Assembly (NCBI GenBank): GCA_029718625.1
Contig: CM056376.1
Location: forward strand, 21,447,201-21,511,200
DNA length: 64,000 nt
From: Synaphobranchus kaupii
Taxonomy: Eukaryota > Chordata > Actinopteri > Anguilliformes > Synaphobranchidae
Direction of reading: 5' to 3'
Made by a program: the position numbers and the translations under genes. The notes under the pieces are model-generated. The model worked only from the letters and a program-made list of their open reading frames with translations. It was not told the DNA's origin and made no database searches. How positions within the stretch are numbered: position 1 is the stretch's first letter; the number at the start of each line of letters is the position of its first letter. Shown here piece after piece: positions 1 through 17,300 of the stretch.

Positions 1-3740
<3,740 letters not shown>

Positions 3741-4129
3741 CTTCTGAAATAAGACCACCAAATAATGGAATATTAAAATATTGCACAATGCATAGATATA
3801 CCATATTTGCACATAGTAACGAGATGATTACACAATTCTTAATCCCAAAAACATACCTTAATAAACCGTTTAAGTTGCTTAAACATTTGTTATACGTCGT
3901 CTAATACTTACTAAAGACATGGTAATCATTCAAGCCACAGACAGCTCCAGCTTGACTGCTACCAAACGTTTAGCTCGTTACTTCTCAATACATTCGATAA
4001 CTGTATATTGGGGAAGCGCAGTAAACCAGAAACAATGTTACATTTTGTGAAAAACTAACACCGGTTTGTTATGCGAGATACTACGTCGTTACCTTTCTCT
4101 TTTCAGTCATTTATAGTTGCCTAACTAAA

Positions 4130-4830
4130 TAGACTACCATATCCAGTAGCTAACGTTACAACTGCAATGGGAAAAAAATTACGTAGCCATTAGCTATATC
4201 AAAATTGCGTAACGCTTGACCAAATTATTTAATTTTATGAAGAAAAACGTTTGAGCACTGTCAGGCTGGCTTTAAACAATGATAGCCAAGTCAGCAAACT
4301 AACGTTTTCGCTAACGAGTTATTCATCAACTAACGTTAGCTAGGGACAACATGTTAACGTTAGCTACTCCACAGCCTAACTTAGTGTTACACAAATCCTT
4401 TTGCTAACGTTACAAAGACAATGTAAAGTAACGTTAGATAACGCTAGTTTGCCAAGGTAGGTAACGTAACAATCAGAAAGCGTGTCTAAAGTCAGCTAAC
4501 GTTAGCTATCAACCGTAAGTGAACGCAGTAAATATAAACACGCCACGATACATACAGCAAGACGATGAATAAGCTTTCGAATTAGCTAGCTAGCTAGCTA
4601 ACGTATACCAAACTGACCATCCAGATAGTCGGTCAGCAGTGTGCGATAGGTTTAAACCAACGTTTGCAACATCTAGATTCCTTTAGTTTATGCACCAGCA
4701 GGCTGCAGTCGCTTATCTACCAACGTTAGGTAACTTAGTTATTCAAAGGGGAGAGTTATTTCCATAGTTCTAGTAGCTTACTAGCTACCCTAGCTAGCTA
4801 ATTAGCTTAGCTAATGCCGTGCCGAGGCAT
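4130..4830. repeat. Cluster of AACGTTAGC / GCTAGCTA words near the LETM2 5' end
   Basis: At least eight copies of (C)TAACGTTA(G) occur between 4143 and 4735, several extended to AACGTTAGCTA. Runs of TAGCTAGCTAGC lie at about 4580 and 4790. The words are self-complementary but are not in a fixed-period array. Similar words recur at the other three gene starts. Confidence 0.7.
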
Positions 4831-4910
4831 CTAAACTGGGCCAAGTTACACATTCAATATGATCTCAATAAGACAAACGATAGCGTGGCTTATCAAATAA
4901 TGTACGTTAC

Positions 4911-5210
4911 CTGAAACTATTCCGTATGCTGAAAAAGAGCGTGTTTTAAACGGCAACCTGCATTTGACTTGGTTTGGATGAACAGTCCTCTCCAGTGGCC
5001 AAATGTTCTATTTCAGCGATACAGGGCCGTTTCTGCAGAAAAGACGATAATACATTAAAAGTTAACAGCTGAGCGGTATGACTGAACCAGGGAAGCAGAA
5101 ATAACGACTGTTGTGCTAATAAACCCATTTAAGAAAGGTTTATTAGGTAGCTATTTGTCTTCATTTAGCGAGCCGAGTTAGCCGACAGCCCTCGCTTTCT
5201 CGCAGTTGGG
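4911..5210 (-). promoter_or_regulatory. LETM2: Probable LETM2 non-coding first exon and promoter area
   Basis: The first LETM2 coding exon has an acceptor at 3744 only three bases before the ATG, so a separate 5' UTR exon must lie upstream on the minus strand. A donor-like site (TTTCAG then GTAACG, reading minus strand) occurs at about 4911/4910. The DNA beyond it, to about 5.35 kb, is richer in CG dinucleotides than its surroundings and holds a direct duplication of a GTGGGAACGCCT unit near 5281-5306. The exon end and start site are inferred, not demonstrated. Confidence 0.35.
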
Positions 5211-5663
5211 CCCGTTACTGTAAGTAGGTTATTGTCGGTCAAACAAGCCTGACTGCGCCTGACGCATTGATCAGGCGAGTGTGGGAACGCCTTGTGGGAA
5301 CGCCTCCAATGCTAAGCACCAATAACCACACTGAATGTGTACTACGCAATAACTGCGTAAACCAGTCATATCTAAGGACATAATACGTGGATGCGTGCTA
5401 CGATTAATGATAGTAAAAATAAAAAATAAAAAGTATTAGCGACAAACATTAGGCTATTCTGACCATGTCCTGTCACTTTGCATCTGTTTAATTTTGGGTG
5501 AATATCTCAATCAATGAATCACTAGGTTTTATTTTTTTTTACATAACAAATTTCCCACTGTGGTGTCATCTGTTTTAGGCCCGTTATTCAATGCTGCCGT
5601 TTCAAATCTTCACCAACAGAGGGCATCATTTACCTGAAATTTCCACTTAAGGCTTTCCATTTA

Positions 5664-6060
5664 AGGTAGGGGTGCGCAACTCCGGTCCTGGAGGGTGGGT
5701 ATCCCTGCTGGTTTTTGTTCCAACCAATTATCTAAGTTTTTTAAGTTTTCTGATAGCTCTAACTACGCTATTTCACTCCTGTAGGCTACTTGAGCACTAA
5801 CATCTTTAGGATACACTTGCGGACTGCGACGGTAGCTACACAGATGTCAGATTAAAATATGATTGAGCTAATTAAATCACTAAGAGCAGAAGTTGCCACA
5901 CAATCCTGAAACGGATACTCCTTCGTGCGCCACGGATTAAAGGCTTCTTAAATCAGAGCGGAGCAGGCTATTTTCCCTACACGTTACATCAGGGGTGGGA
6001 AACTCCAGTCCTGGTGGGCAGTATCCAGGTTTTTGTTGCCACCAGTAACCCTGGCTCAAC
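5664..6060. repeat. Two related dispersed repeat fragments in the LETM2-NSD3 intergenic region
   Basis: Positions 5664-5720 and 5987-6040 share the string GGGGTG..AACTCC.GTCCTGG followed by CAGG/CTGGTTTTTGTT. This motif is common at the ends of dispersed fish elements. They are in direct orientation about 325 bp apart and may be the two edges, or two copies, of one non-autonomous element. Confidence 0.45.
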
Positions 6061-6551
6061 CAGGGTAACCACAATAAAACGCTACAATACAGGTATACAG
6101 GCACAAGAAAATTCATCAGTTGCTGTTCATATCACTCAGTGCAGCCAAAATGTCAGATCATGTCAATGATTGGGCGAATTAAATCATTAAGAGTATAAGT
6201 CTGAAATCCAGAAACAGATTTGGCCCTATTATTTTTGGCCCCTGGTGTCTGTAATCATCTGGAATGGCAGAGTCAGTTCACAAACTTTTCCACACAACAG
6301 GAAATACATTTTGTTTTCATGAAAACTGTTTTGATTTTCTAACGAAATATTTTCGAACTTGTCATTCCAATACAACATAAATAATAGTTGCACGAAATAC
6401 AGTTCGATATAATAGGAAACATTTGGCCATGTATTCACCTTTGTGACCTGTGGGCAGCTACCAACTAGATTTTTTAATGTGTTTCAGTTTTCGTGCTAGG
6501 CAGGGAAATTAAATAACATGGTTGCATACTAAATTATTTGACATTACATAC

Positions 6552-6631
6552 TGTTGTTGTTGCTGCTGCTACTACTAGTACTACTAGCTGCTGCTACTAG
6601 CCTACTACTACTACTACTACTACTACTACTG

Positions 6632-6678
<47 letters not shown>
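6552..6678. repeat. Compound trinucleotide microsatellite (TTG/CTG/CTA/TAA)n
   Basis: A run of GTT and GCT triplets passes into about ten CTA units and then about fourteen TAA/ATA units. It lies between the head-to-head LETM2 and NSD3 starts. Length is likely variable between individuals. Confidence 0.9.
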
Positions 6679-6679
<1 letters not shown>

Positions 6680-6879
6680 GCACGCATGATGAAGCAAGCT
6701 ATGGTGTCAAATCCAAAAATGTGAGGAAACGCATCTACACAAGAGGCAATTCACGGTAAAAAAAGAAACAAGTTACCATTATTTTTAGTGTCAATAAATA
6801 ACTGACGAGACAGTAAGCAGGTAAATCTTAACTCACTTCTCCATATAATCGGCACAATCATTCTTTTCTGACGTAAAGC

Positions 6880-7150
6880 TAAATGAAACTACACATCCCG
6901 GTATGCCCATTGAAGTCGCACCCTGGCCAATCGGGAGGTTGAGGTTTTGGCGCTGAGCAGATAGACAGGGCCTGAAGCAGGGAGCTTTTGTTACAGCTAG
7001 AGGGAGAGAGGGAGACAGTAATATTAAAATACATAGGGAGCGAGATTTATCCAAATTCCCCTCCAACATCCCGCAAAATCCAAGGCCCTCTCTCAAATCT
7101 GCAGCTACTAAACGAGCAATGGGAATCGAGAAGTGACCGTAAATCCCCCC
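6880..7150 (+). promoter_or_regulatory. NSD3: Candidate NSD3 promoter / non-coding first exon
   Basis: The first NSD3 coding exon starts with an acceptor at 10281-10282 and has 44 nt of leader, so at least one untranslated exon lies upstream. The best upstream region is around 6.9-7.15 kb. It contains ACTACACATCCCGGTATGCC (6888-6907), which resembles the vertebrate ZNF143/SBS-type promoter motif (ACTACAnnTCCC). A purine-rich GGGAGAGAGGGAGA stretch follows. No donor was fixed with certainty. The placement is inference from position and motif resemblance. Confidence 0.35.
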
Positions 7151-10100
7151 CCAGTTTTCTGTAAATACATTGAGTTAGCAAGCGAAGGGGCCTGCACTTA
7201 CATTTCTCCAAGCTTTTGTTGTTTCTGTTTTTTTATATATTGCACCAGGAAGCTCAAATATTGGGTGTATGTGTTTAGAATGGAACACGCTGAAGGTATT
7301 GGCATTTTTTATTTTATTCCGTTTCTCATCTCTTCTCTCATATCTCTCTCGCTCTGCCTGTGAAACTGCATTATTGTCTCGTTGTATTCAAGGTTGCCTG
7401 TTTTAATTGATGGGTTGATTTTTTTCCTTTGGTGTAACGAGTGATGGAGGTGTGATCTGGCCAATTTGATTTAAAGGGGCAAAGGCAGCCATATTGTAAC
7501 TAGCTAGCTGTGTTGCTGTATTTCAGTATTCCGCATTTTCGCGTTCTTGCAAGGCTTTAAATGCTTGTCAGTATAGAGGCCACTTAAATGTTGATACGCG
7601 CGTAAACATTGTTGCATTATTTGTGGCATATCAAACAGTGCTACTGTAGCACATACTCCATTCAGATAACTGCCTTACTGGCTAATAAGCTAGTTAGCTA
7701 TATAACCTAGCTAGCTTAGCTACAATACAACGCACATGAAGTCTGACATGATATAGCTTGGTACTCGTGTCTGTGTATTTCACTTTGTCTATCGATTTAT
7801 TAGGCTTATATTACACACTTGTTTATATTTCAGTTAATTTGCAGAACATTTAATTTTAAAATTGTTCCCACCGTCTATGGTTATTTGAAACTGAATTGAA
7901 TGTTTTCTGTTATAAGCTAGCTTGCTAAATGTTCAACATCTTTGTCTAACCTCTTTCAGTGTGCATTAACTAATAAATTGCATGATACTTGATTGATTCT
8001 TGTGAAGTTTACTTCCTTTCTTGGGGATCGCGTGTTGCTTTTGTACAACCTGTGACAGTAGCTTACTGTTGACACTCCGTAAGACCTAACGTTTACTATA
8101 TCTAACTATTTCACTATTCGAAAGATTCATTATTAATTACATTTACGATCAGGCTTTCAGTTTTACTGTCAAACGCAAACTCTGATCTTTTTTTAAAACT
8201 GCACTTCTAAACCCATTTACAACATAACTGCATAGCCTGTGTCCGTGCAGTTTGAATTGAATGACATATCATCAAAGGATTTATTTGCCTTACCAGTCAT
8301 GAGATCAATGTTGATATATTTTGCTTTTGTTGCTATCATCTATAACCAACATTGTGCTATCACCACAAGCTTTTATATCACACATGATACCTACACATAC
8401 AGCAAAATGTAGATTGTGTAATTGGTTTTCATAGTAGCACTTTATTGAACCATTACCTACAATGCCTCTCAAAGCAGTTAAACAGACCAGTGTAAAATGT
8501 GTTATGCTAGCAACATACTCCATCAAGTGCTGGTTTGAACAGAACAAGAACAAAAGTATTCTTTTGGGGTCTTCTCAAGCATTGATCATAATTTCACTTA
8601 CAACTACTTACTAGTGTGTATAATTATGTCTAAAGCAAGGATTAAGGTCAACTGGAAAGGGCATAGTCTGTGCCTAGCTCACCTAGCAGTGAACATCAGA
8701 TTTTAGGCGCTATAATGTAAGCAGCTGTTTTTTTTTTAAGCCACCAATGACATCTGAGGTAGAAGCTGATGGCCAGCGTGGTTGGCAGTGACCTCTTATG
8801 GGACAGTGGCTCTTTTGAACCCGTGGTGGCTGTGAGCTTACTGAGGGGATGTCCGGCATCCTAACTACCTACGCTCCAACAAAGCACTGACAGTCCAGTT
8901 CAAGCCTTCATTCATTTCTGCCGGAAGCAATTCGCTAATTTGAAGCATCCAGTATAGCTTCCAGACCTTGCATTGTCACAGCTTTATTTTTGTGCTGTAA
9001 GGACAATCGCCCCAATTTCAGAAAAGTTCATCAACACTTTGTGACATGCGTGAAGAGACAGGTGTTCAGTTTTCTTCTGTGCTCCTCCCCTTAATTAGAA
9101 GCTAGATTAGGGGAAGTGTCAGTCCCTAAGATTGGCCCTCATTAAAAAGAAAGCTGCTCTTTGTCAGAAGGTGGCATGTGGGAAGTCTTTTCCAGAAGTG
9201 TGAAATGCATTTGAGGTCATGTCTGTGTGTGTGCTGAATGATCATTCTTTTCATTAGGTTAACACAAACAAAAGACCCATACTCCCATTGTGAGAGGCTT
9301 TTTCCTGTGGCACATCAAATTGAGTTTAAAAAAGCAGTCAGGGAAAGTAAAACTGTTTGTGCATTGTGGGTTGTTTTGAATTCCTTAAATGAATCAGTGA
9401 CTCCTTTAAATTTTCATGGGAAACACAGATTAATCTTAACTACTATATGCAAAACATGTTACTACTGTACATTTTAATTGTGCAATGAATTGTAAGCTGG
9501 ATAGGCGAACCGATATATATTTTTAGAATTCTCAGTTGTCTGTTGTAAAAAAGGCAAAGCGCCTTATGTTTCCGCAGACATTGAAACGTCAGTCATTTTT
9601 ATTTTAGAATCAGAGGGGAACCGAGGTTTGGTTTGTCATAACCCTTATCAGCATAGATTGTGAAATGTGCTTAGGATTAGTTATCAGATCAAGATTAGGA
9701 TATGTCATCTTAGAATAAGACTGCTTTGAACCAGCCTTATATCTTTAGAGGGTAGAAATGTTGTTGATTAATTCTGTAAATATAGAAATTAGGATATTCA
9801 TGAAAGCGGTACTTGGAGAATTAGTTTTCACTGGTTGGCAGTGCTTGCCTATGCTTGACAGTCTGAGCCAATTTCATTGTTAATGAAATAATTTTTGCCA
9901 AAGTGCTGTTTAAACGGTTCTCATTTTTTAATAATCCAGAAGAAAATGTCCTGCTAATTTGGTATTACAGATGCATTAGAGGGTGATTTTGAAGTAAGCA
10001 TTTTCTTTGCAGAGCATTGCAATTTCACAAATTTATTATAAGCCAAAAAAAAGCCACACATTTTTTGTGAGGAAAATGGCAGACATTTTACTTCGCCAAT

Positions 10101-10282
10101 CTCTACCGATTGGACTTTTCTGTCACCTATGAAATATGATTTGACATAACTGTCATGTGTGCAGCTGATTCATTTGTCACCAAACTGAAGAAGGGAACAT
10201 TCTCTGTTGAGAATACTGAATATCATTCCACGTAACGGTGACAATCTTTGTTTTTTTTGGTATCCGTTTTCTCTCTTTTCAG
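7150..10282 (+). other. Probable NSD3 first intron
   Basis: AT-rich, without recognisable coding exons on either strand. GCTAGC-type words occur at about 7498 and 7680-7725. Open frames here (for example 7133-7363 plus, 8305-8553 minus, 9238-9477 plus) match no family I know. The stretch ends in a polypyrimidine tract and AG acceptor at 10281-10282. Confidence 0.5.
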
Positions 10283-10326
10283 GCCCTGTAAGAGAAAGGG
10301 AAAGTTAAGGATGCTGGAGCAGAACA

Positions 10327-11396
10327 ATGGATTTCTCCTTCTCTTTCATGCAAGGGATCATGGGAAACACAATTCAACAACCACCTCAGCTTATTGACTC
10401 GGCCAATATCCGTCAGGAGGACGTGTACGATGCTGGCAGCGACGCAGGGGATGACGCGGGTCCCTCGGCCTACGAGTCGGCCTTGGAGTCGGGCTTCTCC
10501 TACCCCCCATCGGCCTCAGAAGACCTGCCCGGCGTCACCAACGGCTACCCCTCTGTGGGGCTGTACGAGCCCCAGGCCAAATACGCTATGTACTCGCAGT
10601 TCTCCAACGGCTCGGCCAACGGCTACGGCGCCATCCGCGGCTACGGAGACCACTGCCTGTTGCCGGGGGAGGGCACGGTGCTCAGGGCGCCCGTCGTCCA
10701 GGAGAAACCCCCCTCCCCCGCTCCCCACCTCCACCATCCCCACCTCCATCACCACCACCACCACCTCCATCACAACCACCCCAACCACCCGCACCGTCCC
10801 CACAGCCCCCCGCCCCTGCACACGCAGCACCACCCGGCCCCGCCCCACCTCATGGCCCTCGTGCAGCCCCCTCCTCCCCCTTTACTCCTGCCCTCCCCCC
10901 CTCCCACCCCCTCGCTGATGGACGCCGCCCAGCCCCACCCCACGACGTTACCCGCCCAACGCCGCCGCCGCCCCCCGCCCCCGCCAAGAAGACCAGCTCC
11001 CCCGAAATCAAGCTGAAGATCATCAAGACGTACCAGAACGGGCGGGAGCTGTTCGAGTCCTCGCTGTGCGGGGACCTGCTCCACGACTTCCAGGCCAGCG
11101 AGGCCTCCCGCCGCAGACACGAGCGCAAGAAGGAGAAGAGGAAACGCGGAGGAGGCCGCCACGGCCAGCACCACCCGCAGGAGGCGCAGCAGCAGGAGGC
11201 GCAGCAGCAGGAGGCGCAGCAGCAGGAGGCGCAGCAGCAGGAGGCGCAGCAGGAGCAGCCTGAGGGGGGCGCCGCTGAGCCGGTCGCCGTGGCGGGCCCT
11301 CAGGAGCCGCCATGCGAGCGTTTAGAGGAGCCACAGAGACCCAGACAGGAACACGGGGGCCAACAGAGCCCTAAAGCAGAGGCCAAGGAACAAAAC
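10327..11396 (+). CDS. NSD3: NSD3 first coding exon, with an apparent one-base frame break
   Basis: The ATG frame gives the conserved NSD3 N-terminus and runs to VVQEKPPSP near 10719. Read on in that frame, it becomes His-rich and stops at 11014-11016. The conserved continuation ([12 protein letters not shown], then [16 protein letters not shown]) lies in the frame one base earlier (10983 onward). That frame is open and Pro-rich back to at least 10683, resembling the human Pro-rich stretch. The exon is 1070 nt from the ATG; 1071 would close the phase exactly. The most likely site is the C-rich tract 10708-10719. Downstream, 11172-11256 encodes four to five QQQEA units from a 15-bp tandem repeat. 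The donor is GTGAGT at 11397. Assembly error, a private allele or real inactivation are all possible. Confidence 0.85.
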
Positions 11397-14300
11397 GTGA
11401 GTGGGGAGCGACCTCTGTACTGTCAAAGACAGCGCTTTGATGTACCTTTTAATTTTTACAGTCGATTATTACCGTACAGTACAAGAACAAGTCTATTCAT
11501 CCCTGAACTGCATAGTCCCAGAACACAAATCAAAACATCCACCCTGTTTGCACTCATTCTGTGGTGCATGGCCTTCCGTGTCAGTGTTTTTTCCCCCTCA
11601 TGATGCAAGAGTATCATGCACCAAATGGCAGTTATACAGGTGTTGTGTAACAGTGATTTATCTAGTGTGGGTGAATCATGTTGCTGCTTTTGTCTCTGGT
11701 GACTCTCTGTCTGAATAGTCCTTTTGTCTCTGTTTGTTTCCCGGGCAGATTCAGAAGCACTTTCCCACAGTCATCACAGGCACCGGCTGCTGTAAGGACC
11801 ATGAGGTGGGGGACCTGGTGTGGGCCAAGGTTGGGACGTACCCCTGGTGGCCCTGCATGGTGTCTTCTGACCCCCAGCTGAGCGTTCACACTCGGATAAA
11901 CACTCGAGGTAAGCCTCTTCTGCTCACAGGCTTTCGTTGGCCCTCGACAAGCTCCAATCTTCGTGATTCTTGGATTTAATGCTGTGTGCTTGATGCCGCT
12001 TGATTTTGTCAGCTCATGCATTTTTCAGAACTCTCTGTTTTCCCTGGCTGTATGTATCCCTATTCAGTGCAAATCTTTTTTTTTGTTTTTGCTGAATTAA
12101 ATGACACCAGAATTCTGTTTCCTCAAAGCACACTATCGCCCATAAATATCTCAAGTAAACCATCTATTTTAGTCTGAAGGCTGGATATTTGTTGTAAAAA
12201 AAAGTCTTAAAATAACTGTGATAAAGTCTGTTGTTCACCTCGAGGTCCTCGAAAACTCATGAGAATGGTCCTTGAAGGCAGTTAGAAAAGTCCTTGAATG
12301 TTCGGCACAGTGAGGCACTGTGGGAAGTGTACAGCGGACGGCCTCCCTCTCTCTCCTGTCGCTCACGCGCTCCTCGGCTGCGGGCCTCCTCAGGTCACAG
12401 GGAGTATCACGTGCAGTTCTTCGGAAGCGTGCCTGAGAGGGCGTGGATCCATGAGAAGAGGGTGGTGGTGTACCAGGGCGAGCACCAGTTCCACGAGCTC
12501 CAGGCTGAGACTCTGCGCAAGACCTCCAACCCAGCGGAGAGACACAAGGTACCTGCCCGTCTCTCTCTCTATCTCTCTCACTCTGTCTCTATCACTCTCT
12601 CTCTTTCTTTCTCTCTCCCTCTATCTCTCTCTCACCCTCACTCTCTCTGTCTCTCTCTCTCTCTCTCTCACTCTCTCTATCTATCTTTCTCCGGATGACA
12701 TGGATCATGGATTGGTGGGGTGGGGACGGGGTTCGGTCATGAGATTTCTACGATCAGGTTCCACATTCAGGGTCCGTATGTTGTGTAAGAACTGCTGTCG
12801 TATCGACGTCATATCTCCCTTCTGCTGCCTTCATTCTACACAGCTGTCTGATCTGGGGGGTCAGATAAATGCCTGATAAGGGTGTTGTACAGGGTCCTGG
12901 AGTGTATTGTATTCTGTTGTGTTCTTATGCTCTCTGGGTTGTCCTCATGTTTTTCTTTTATGCTGTATTTATTCCATTTTGGGAGATATTTGAATGGAAA
13001 ATGGAGGGAAATAATGTTTTTCTGTGTCTGTAATGTTCAGCTGCTGAAGCCCACTCCGCAGCGGGAGCGCGCTCAGTGGGAGGTGGGCGTCGGCCACGCG
13101 GAGGACGCCTTCCTGATGACGCGGGAGGAGCGCATAGAGACCTACACCTTCATCTACGTGGACAAGGAGGCGGAGGTCCCCGGGGCCACGCCCGCGCCCG
13201 GGGAGCGGGTGCCCGCCAAGGTGGAGAGGAGGGGAGCGCGGAGGTCCCGGGGCAGCGTGGGGGGGCGGGACCCGGCCCCCCCGGAGGGAGAGCAGCCCTC
13301 CCGACGCCAGCAGCCCCGCAGGCAATGCAGCCTGACGGGCGCGGAGGAGACCCCCGACCGGGCGGAGCCCCCCGCCGACCGCAGCCCTTCGCCCGGTCCC
13401 CAGGGCCCCGGGGGCCCCTCCGAGCCGCCGCCCCAGCAGCAGGCCCCACCTGTGAAGCCCCCCTGGAAGACGGCCGCCGCCCGCAAGCTCCTCCCCCTGT
13501 CCATCACCATGAAGAAGCTTAACGTGGAGATCACCAAGTGCGACTGGCCCCTCCCCCGAGACAAGGCCCCTTCTCCCAGGAGGATGGAGGGGCAGGCCAA
13601 GCAGGCGGATCCGGCCTCTTATTCACCCAGGGTCAGCGTCTCTCTCTCTCTCTCTCTCTCTGCTTTCTGTCCTGCACCTGCACCCAGTCAACGTTACTTT
13701 TCATTCTTAGTGATAGCTGCCAACTGTTGAAGTGCATGAGAAATAGCTCACATTTCTTGTGCGTGTGTGTGTGCCATTGTAATAGGAGTGGCTACATATG
13801 CAGTAATAGTAATGGGATTTCTCCGGTGATTTGGTCCGCAGGGCTGCAGCGGTAAGCCAGAGGCTGTCTCTAAGGAGCAGGAGAAGGCGGTTTCTGCCAC
13901 GGGTCGGCGGAGCGAGCCGGGAGCAGTGCAGCATGGGTCAGCAGAGGCCTCATCAGGTATTAACACTGCGCTGAGGCCAAACAGTCACCTAGCACACTGT
14001 GTGGGTGTGTGTGGGGATGTGTGGGGATGTGTGGGGACTTGTTTGAACAGGGCTAGTGGCTGCGTTCTTTGCCACTGTTTGTGTGTGCGTCTAAGCATGC
14101 GTGTGCGTGCATGTGTGTGTCTGTGTTAGGGCTGTCACTTTTTGACAGCCCTAACTTTTTGACAAATGTCAAAAGAGAGAAATTTGTTAGAATTTTCCAT
14201 TAAACCTGTAACTAAATGGCTTAAACATGCTAAGCTATAACTAAGAAATAATGACAACAGTATCTTGAAGTTTTATTTAACAAAATAAAACCAGGGAAGA

Positions 14301-17300
14301 TCATTCATAACAATTTCAATGATTCACAGCAATAAAATGACTCGGTAGATCAACCGTTGTTCAAACGAAAGAAAAAATGACAACGCATCAGTCCATCAGT
14401 AATTCACAACAATGGCATGGCTGACTTAAACTGTACTGAACTGACCAATCTCCTCTGGGCGTTCTAGGCTGTGTGTTATTTTGTCTCCAATGGCATAGAA
14501 CCCATAATAATTCCAAATGGCATTCCTCAGGTGCGGTGGAGTTAAAATTTTTCTTGGCTTCTCAAAGGGATAGCCTACAGGCTATGCGGATAGTATGACC
14601 CACACACATGAGCTTTTCAATTTATTTGACCTGTGTTTATACTGGGTTGGTTGTCTGAGCATGCAAGCTCTTTGACGGCAACGCCCTGGTAAGCCCATCC
14701 CCCCAATTAGCCTGACCTGCATGTCTTTGGATTGTCTTTATTTAAGCTACCTAACAGTATACCATCCAGACAAAACAATAACATGGCTTGTTGTTTATCG
14801 GTCTCTTTGATATTGAGCGCTACCATGAGCGCAACTGGGCTCCTTATTTTGCCTCGTTGAAACCCTTAATTACATATTGAAAATGAAAACTTTTTGATTA
14901 TTGAGCAAAAAAGTGACAGCCATAGTGTGTGTGGTTGTGTGTGTATGTGTATGTACATGTGAGTGGTTGTGTGTGTGTGCGTGTGTGTGTGTGTGTGTAT
15001 GTTTGTGCATGCATGCGTATGTGCACGCGTTGAGCACACTGAATCCGCACTCTGCATTTCCCTAGGGTCCCTGGAGCGCAAGCAGCAGCGCAGGTCGGTC
15101 AGAAGCCGCTCCGAGTCGGACAAGTGCCTGGAGGCCGTCCCCAAGAAGAAGATGAAAAAGGAGCAGGTAAAAAGGGGTTTTCCGCCACCGTCGCCAGTGC
15201 TACGAGAACTTCTGAGGCCTCCGGCGCTCCGGCGCTCACGCCTCTAATTGCTCGGATGTTTCGGCATGGTCCTTAAGGAAAAAAACGCAGCGCCCGGGGG
15301 GTCGGATATCTGGGCGCCATGCTTCACTTGCAGCTTTGTGAGTGAGTGACTGGCGGTTTGGGGCGGTGTCTAAGGTTAGCGGTCGCCTGAGAGAAGGTGC
15401 CAGTGACATGTTTGTCTTTGTGAGGGATATTAATGGCCCTGCTCTCAGATTAGAGAGCTGTAATCACATGTTCAGTAGCATTGCAGAGGAGCCACTCCTC
15501 GTCTTTTCTTCCCGCCATTTTCTGCAGGCTGAAGCTGTGCCGCTGACAGATTTGAAGACGGGATCGCAAAAAGGTATTCTGCTGTTTATCCCCCCCCCCC
15601 CATCCACCTGTTCTTCCCTGATAAGAACAGAAGTGGAGGGAGTGGCATTACTGCGCGTCAGTATCAGCATAGTGTATCGTAGCATACTCTTACTGCATGA
15701 TCTTATCATCATTGGAGGTTTTTCTTTATGGGTTTTTTCATGCGCAATGTTTGTGCTTGAGAGAAATTAGTACTGAAGATATTTTAGTGCTTGATGATCA
15801 TGTGATCCTACACACACATTGTTTGGGTTACATTTTTAGCTTTATACTCTTGTAGCTTTTAATCCAAAAAGAGCAATCATCCTGATCCATTTTGATGATA
15901 GAAACAGTTAGAGAATAAGAATGACTGGGCCTGTTATTTCAGGAATGCATCTTGCATGCATCTTGCCAACATTTTTTTAAAGCCAAAATAAAGAGTTTGG
16001 TCTTACAGCGTTCTCCTCTCTGAGGCAAGGTTATCACATTACACCAAGTTTATCAGATACTGTTGTGCTTTTCTGTGTACAGCCTTCAGTGGTACAGTAA
16101 TAGAGGACATCTCCATGCTGTTGCTCATCCTCGTTATGAAAACAGCAGAAATTGTCTCCTAGTAGGCGACTGAAAGAATATTCTGATTGATTATTTTGAA
16201 AAAAAAAGAACCAATAAATGCTTAGATAAAAATGTACTGTTTTGATGCCTTCTTTAGCTTAAAAAATTCAATGCAAAGATGCATTAAACTAGCATCAGTT
16301 TTGGTCAGATCAAGCCTAGGTACATTGATCCTTTGGCAACTGGCAAATTCACAGCTGAAGAAAGGCCATTTTGTTTCACTGCTTGTGAACTGAACTGTAT
16401 GTGACTCTCCCTCCTCAGGAGCCAGTGAGATCTCAGACTCCTGCAAGCCGCTGAAGAAGCGCAGCCGCGCCTCCACCGACGTGGAGATGGCCAGCTCCCA
16501 GTACCGTGACACGTCCGACTCCGACTCCAGGGGCCTCAATGACCCTCAGGTGGGCCCTCAATCTCTGCATCAGTGCCTCTGTCCGTTTGGGGTTTGGGGT
16601 TTGGGGTTTTTACCCCTTTTATCACAGAATGGCTCGATTGAATTCCTCTGCCTTCTTTGAAGGCCTTTCAGTTTTGATCACTACTGGACTAAAGAGCGTT
16701 AGGCGATCATGATCTGGGCCCTTGCCTGTGTCTGAAGTGATGTTAAAACCAGGATTTCTGGTGTTCGCTCATCGAGCATGGCAATGCCAGCACCCCCCCC
16801 CTGCCCGTCTCAATGTTGTCCTCTGCGCAGGTGGTCTTTGGGAAGTGCGCAGACAGCCCTGCGACTGCAGACGCAGACGCCTCTGATGCGCAGTCGGTGG
16901 ACTCCAGCCTGTCCAGGCAAGGAAGCGGCACGTCTAAGAAAGACACTGTCTGTCAGGTGGGTCCTGCCGTTCGCTCCCCGGGGAATGCACCTGGGCTGAT
17001 CTAGGATCGGTTTTGGCATTTTGGCTTATAATTGATAAGGTTAGGATGTGGACAGAGGAAGCCTGATCCTAGACCAGTCTTCCTAGTCTGAGCCGTTTTA
17101 TGAGTATGGCTTCAGTTTTGCAGGAAGTCTACAGCTTTGACTTTTTAAAGCTTTTGTCGATACAGTTCAGCAGTAAGTCTCCAAAATGAACTTAAAAATG
17201 CACTGGGATGCAGTGAAAGAGCAAGCATGGCGATTAATGCACTGCACAAAGATGACGGTACGTGATGGGACTGGCATGTGAGGTGTAGGTTGGTGTGCGG

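Noticed and set aside
10394..11334. Large overlapping ORFs in other frames and on the minus strand
   Set aside because: GC-rich and low-complexity shadow frames of the NSD3 first coding exon; no independent homology.
13076..13600. Gly/Ala/Arg-rich ORFs on both strands
   Set aside because: Shadows of the very GC-rich NSD3 exon 13041-13631.
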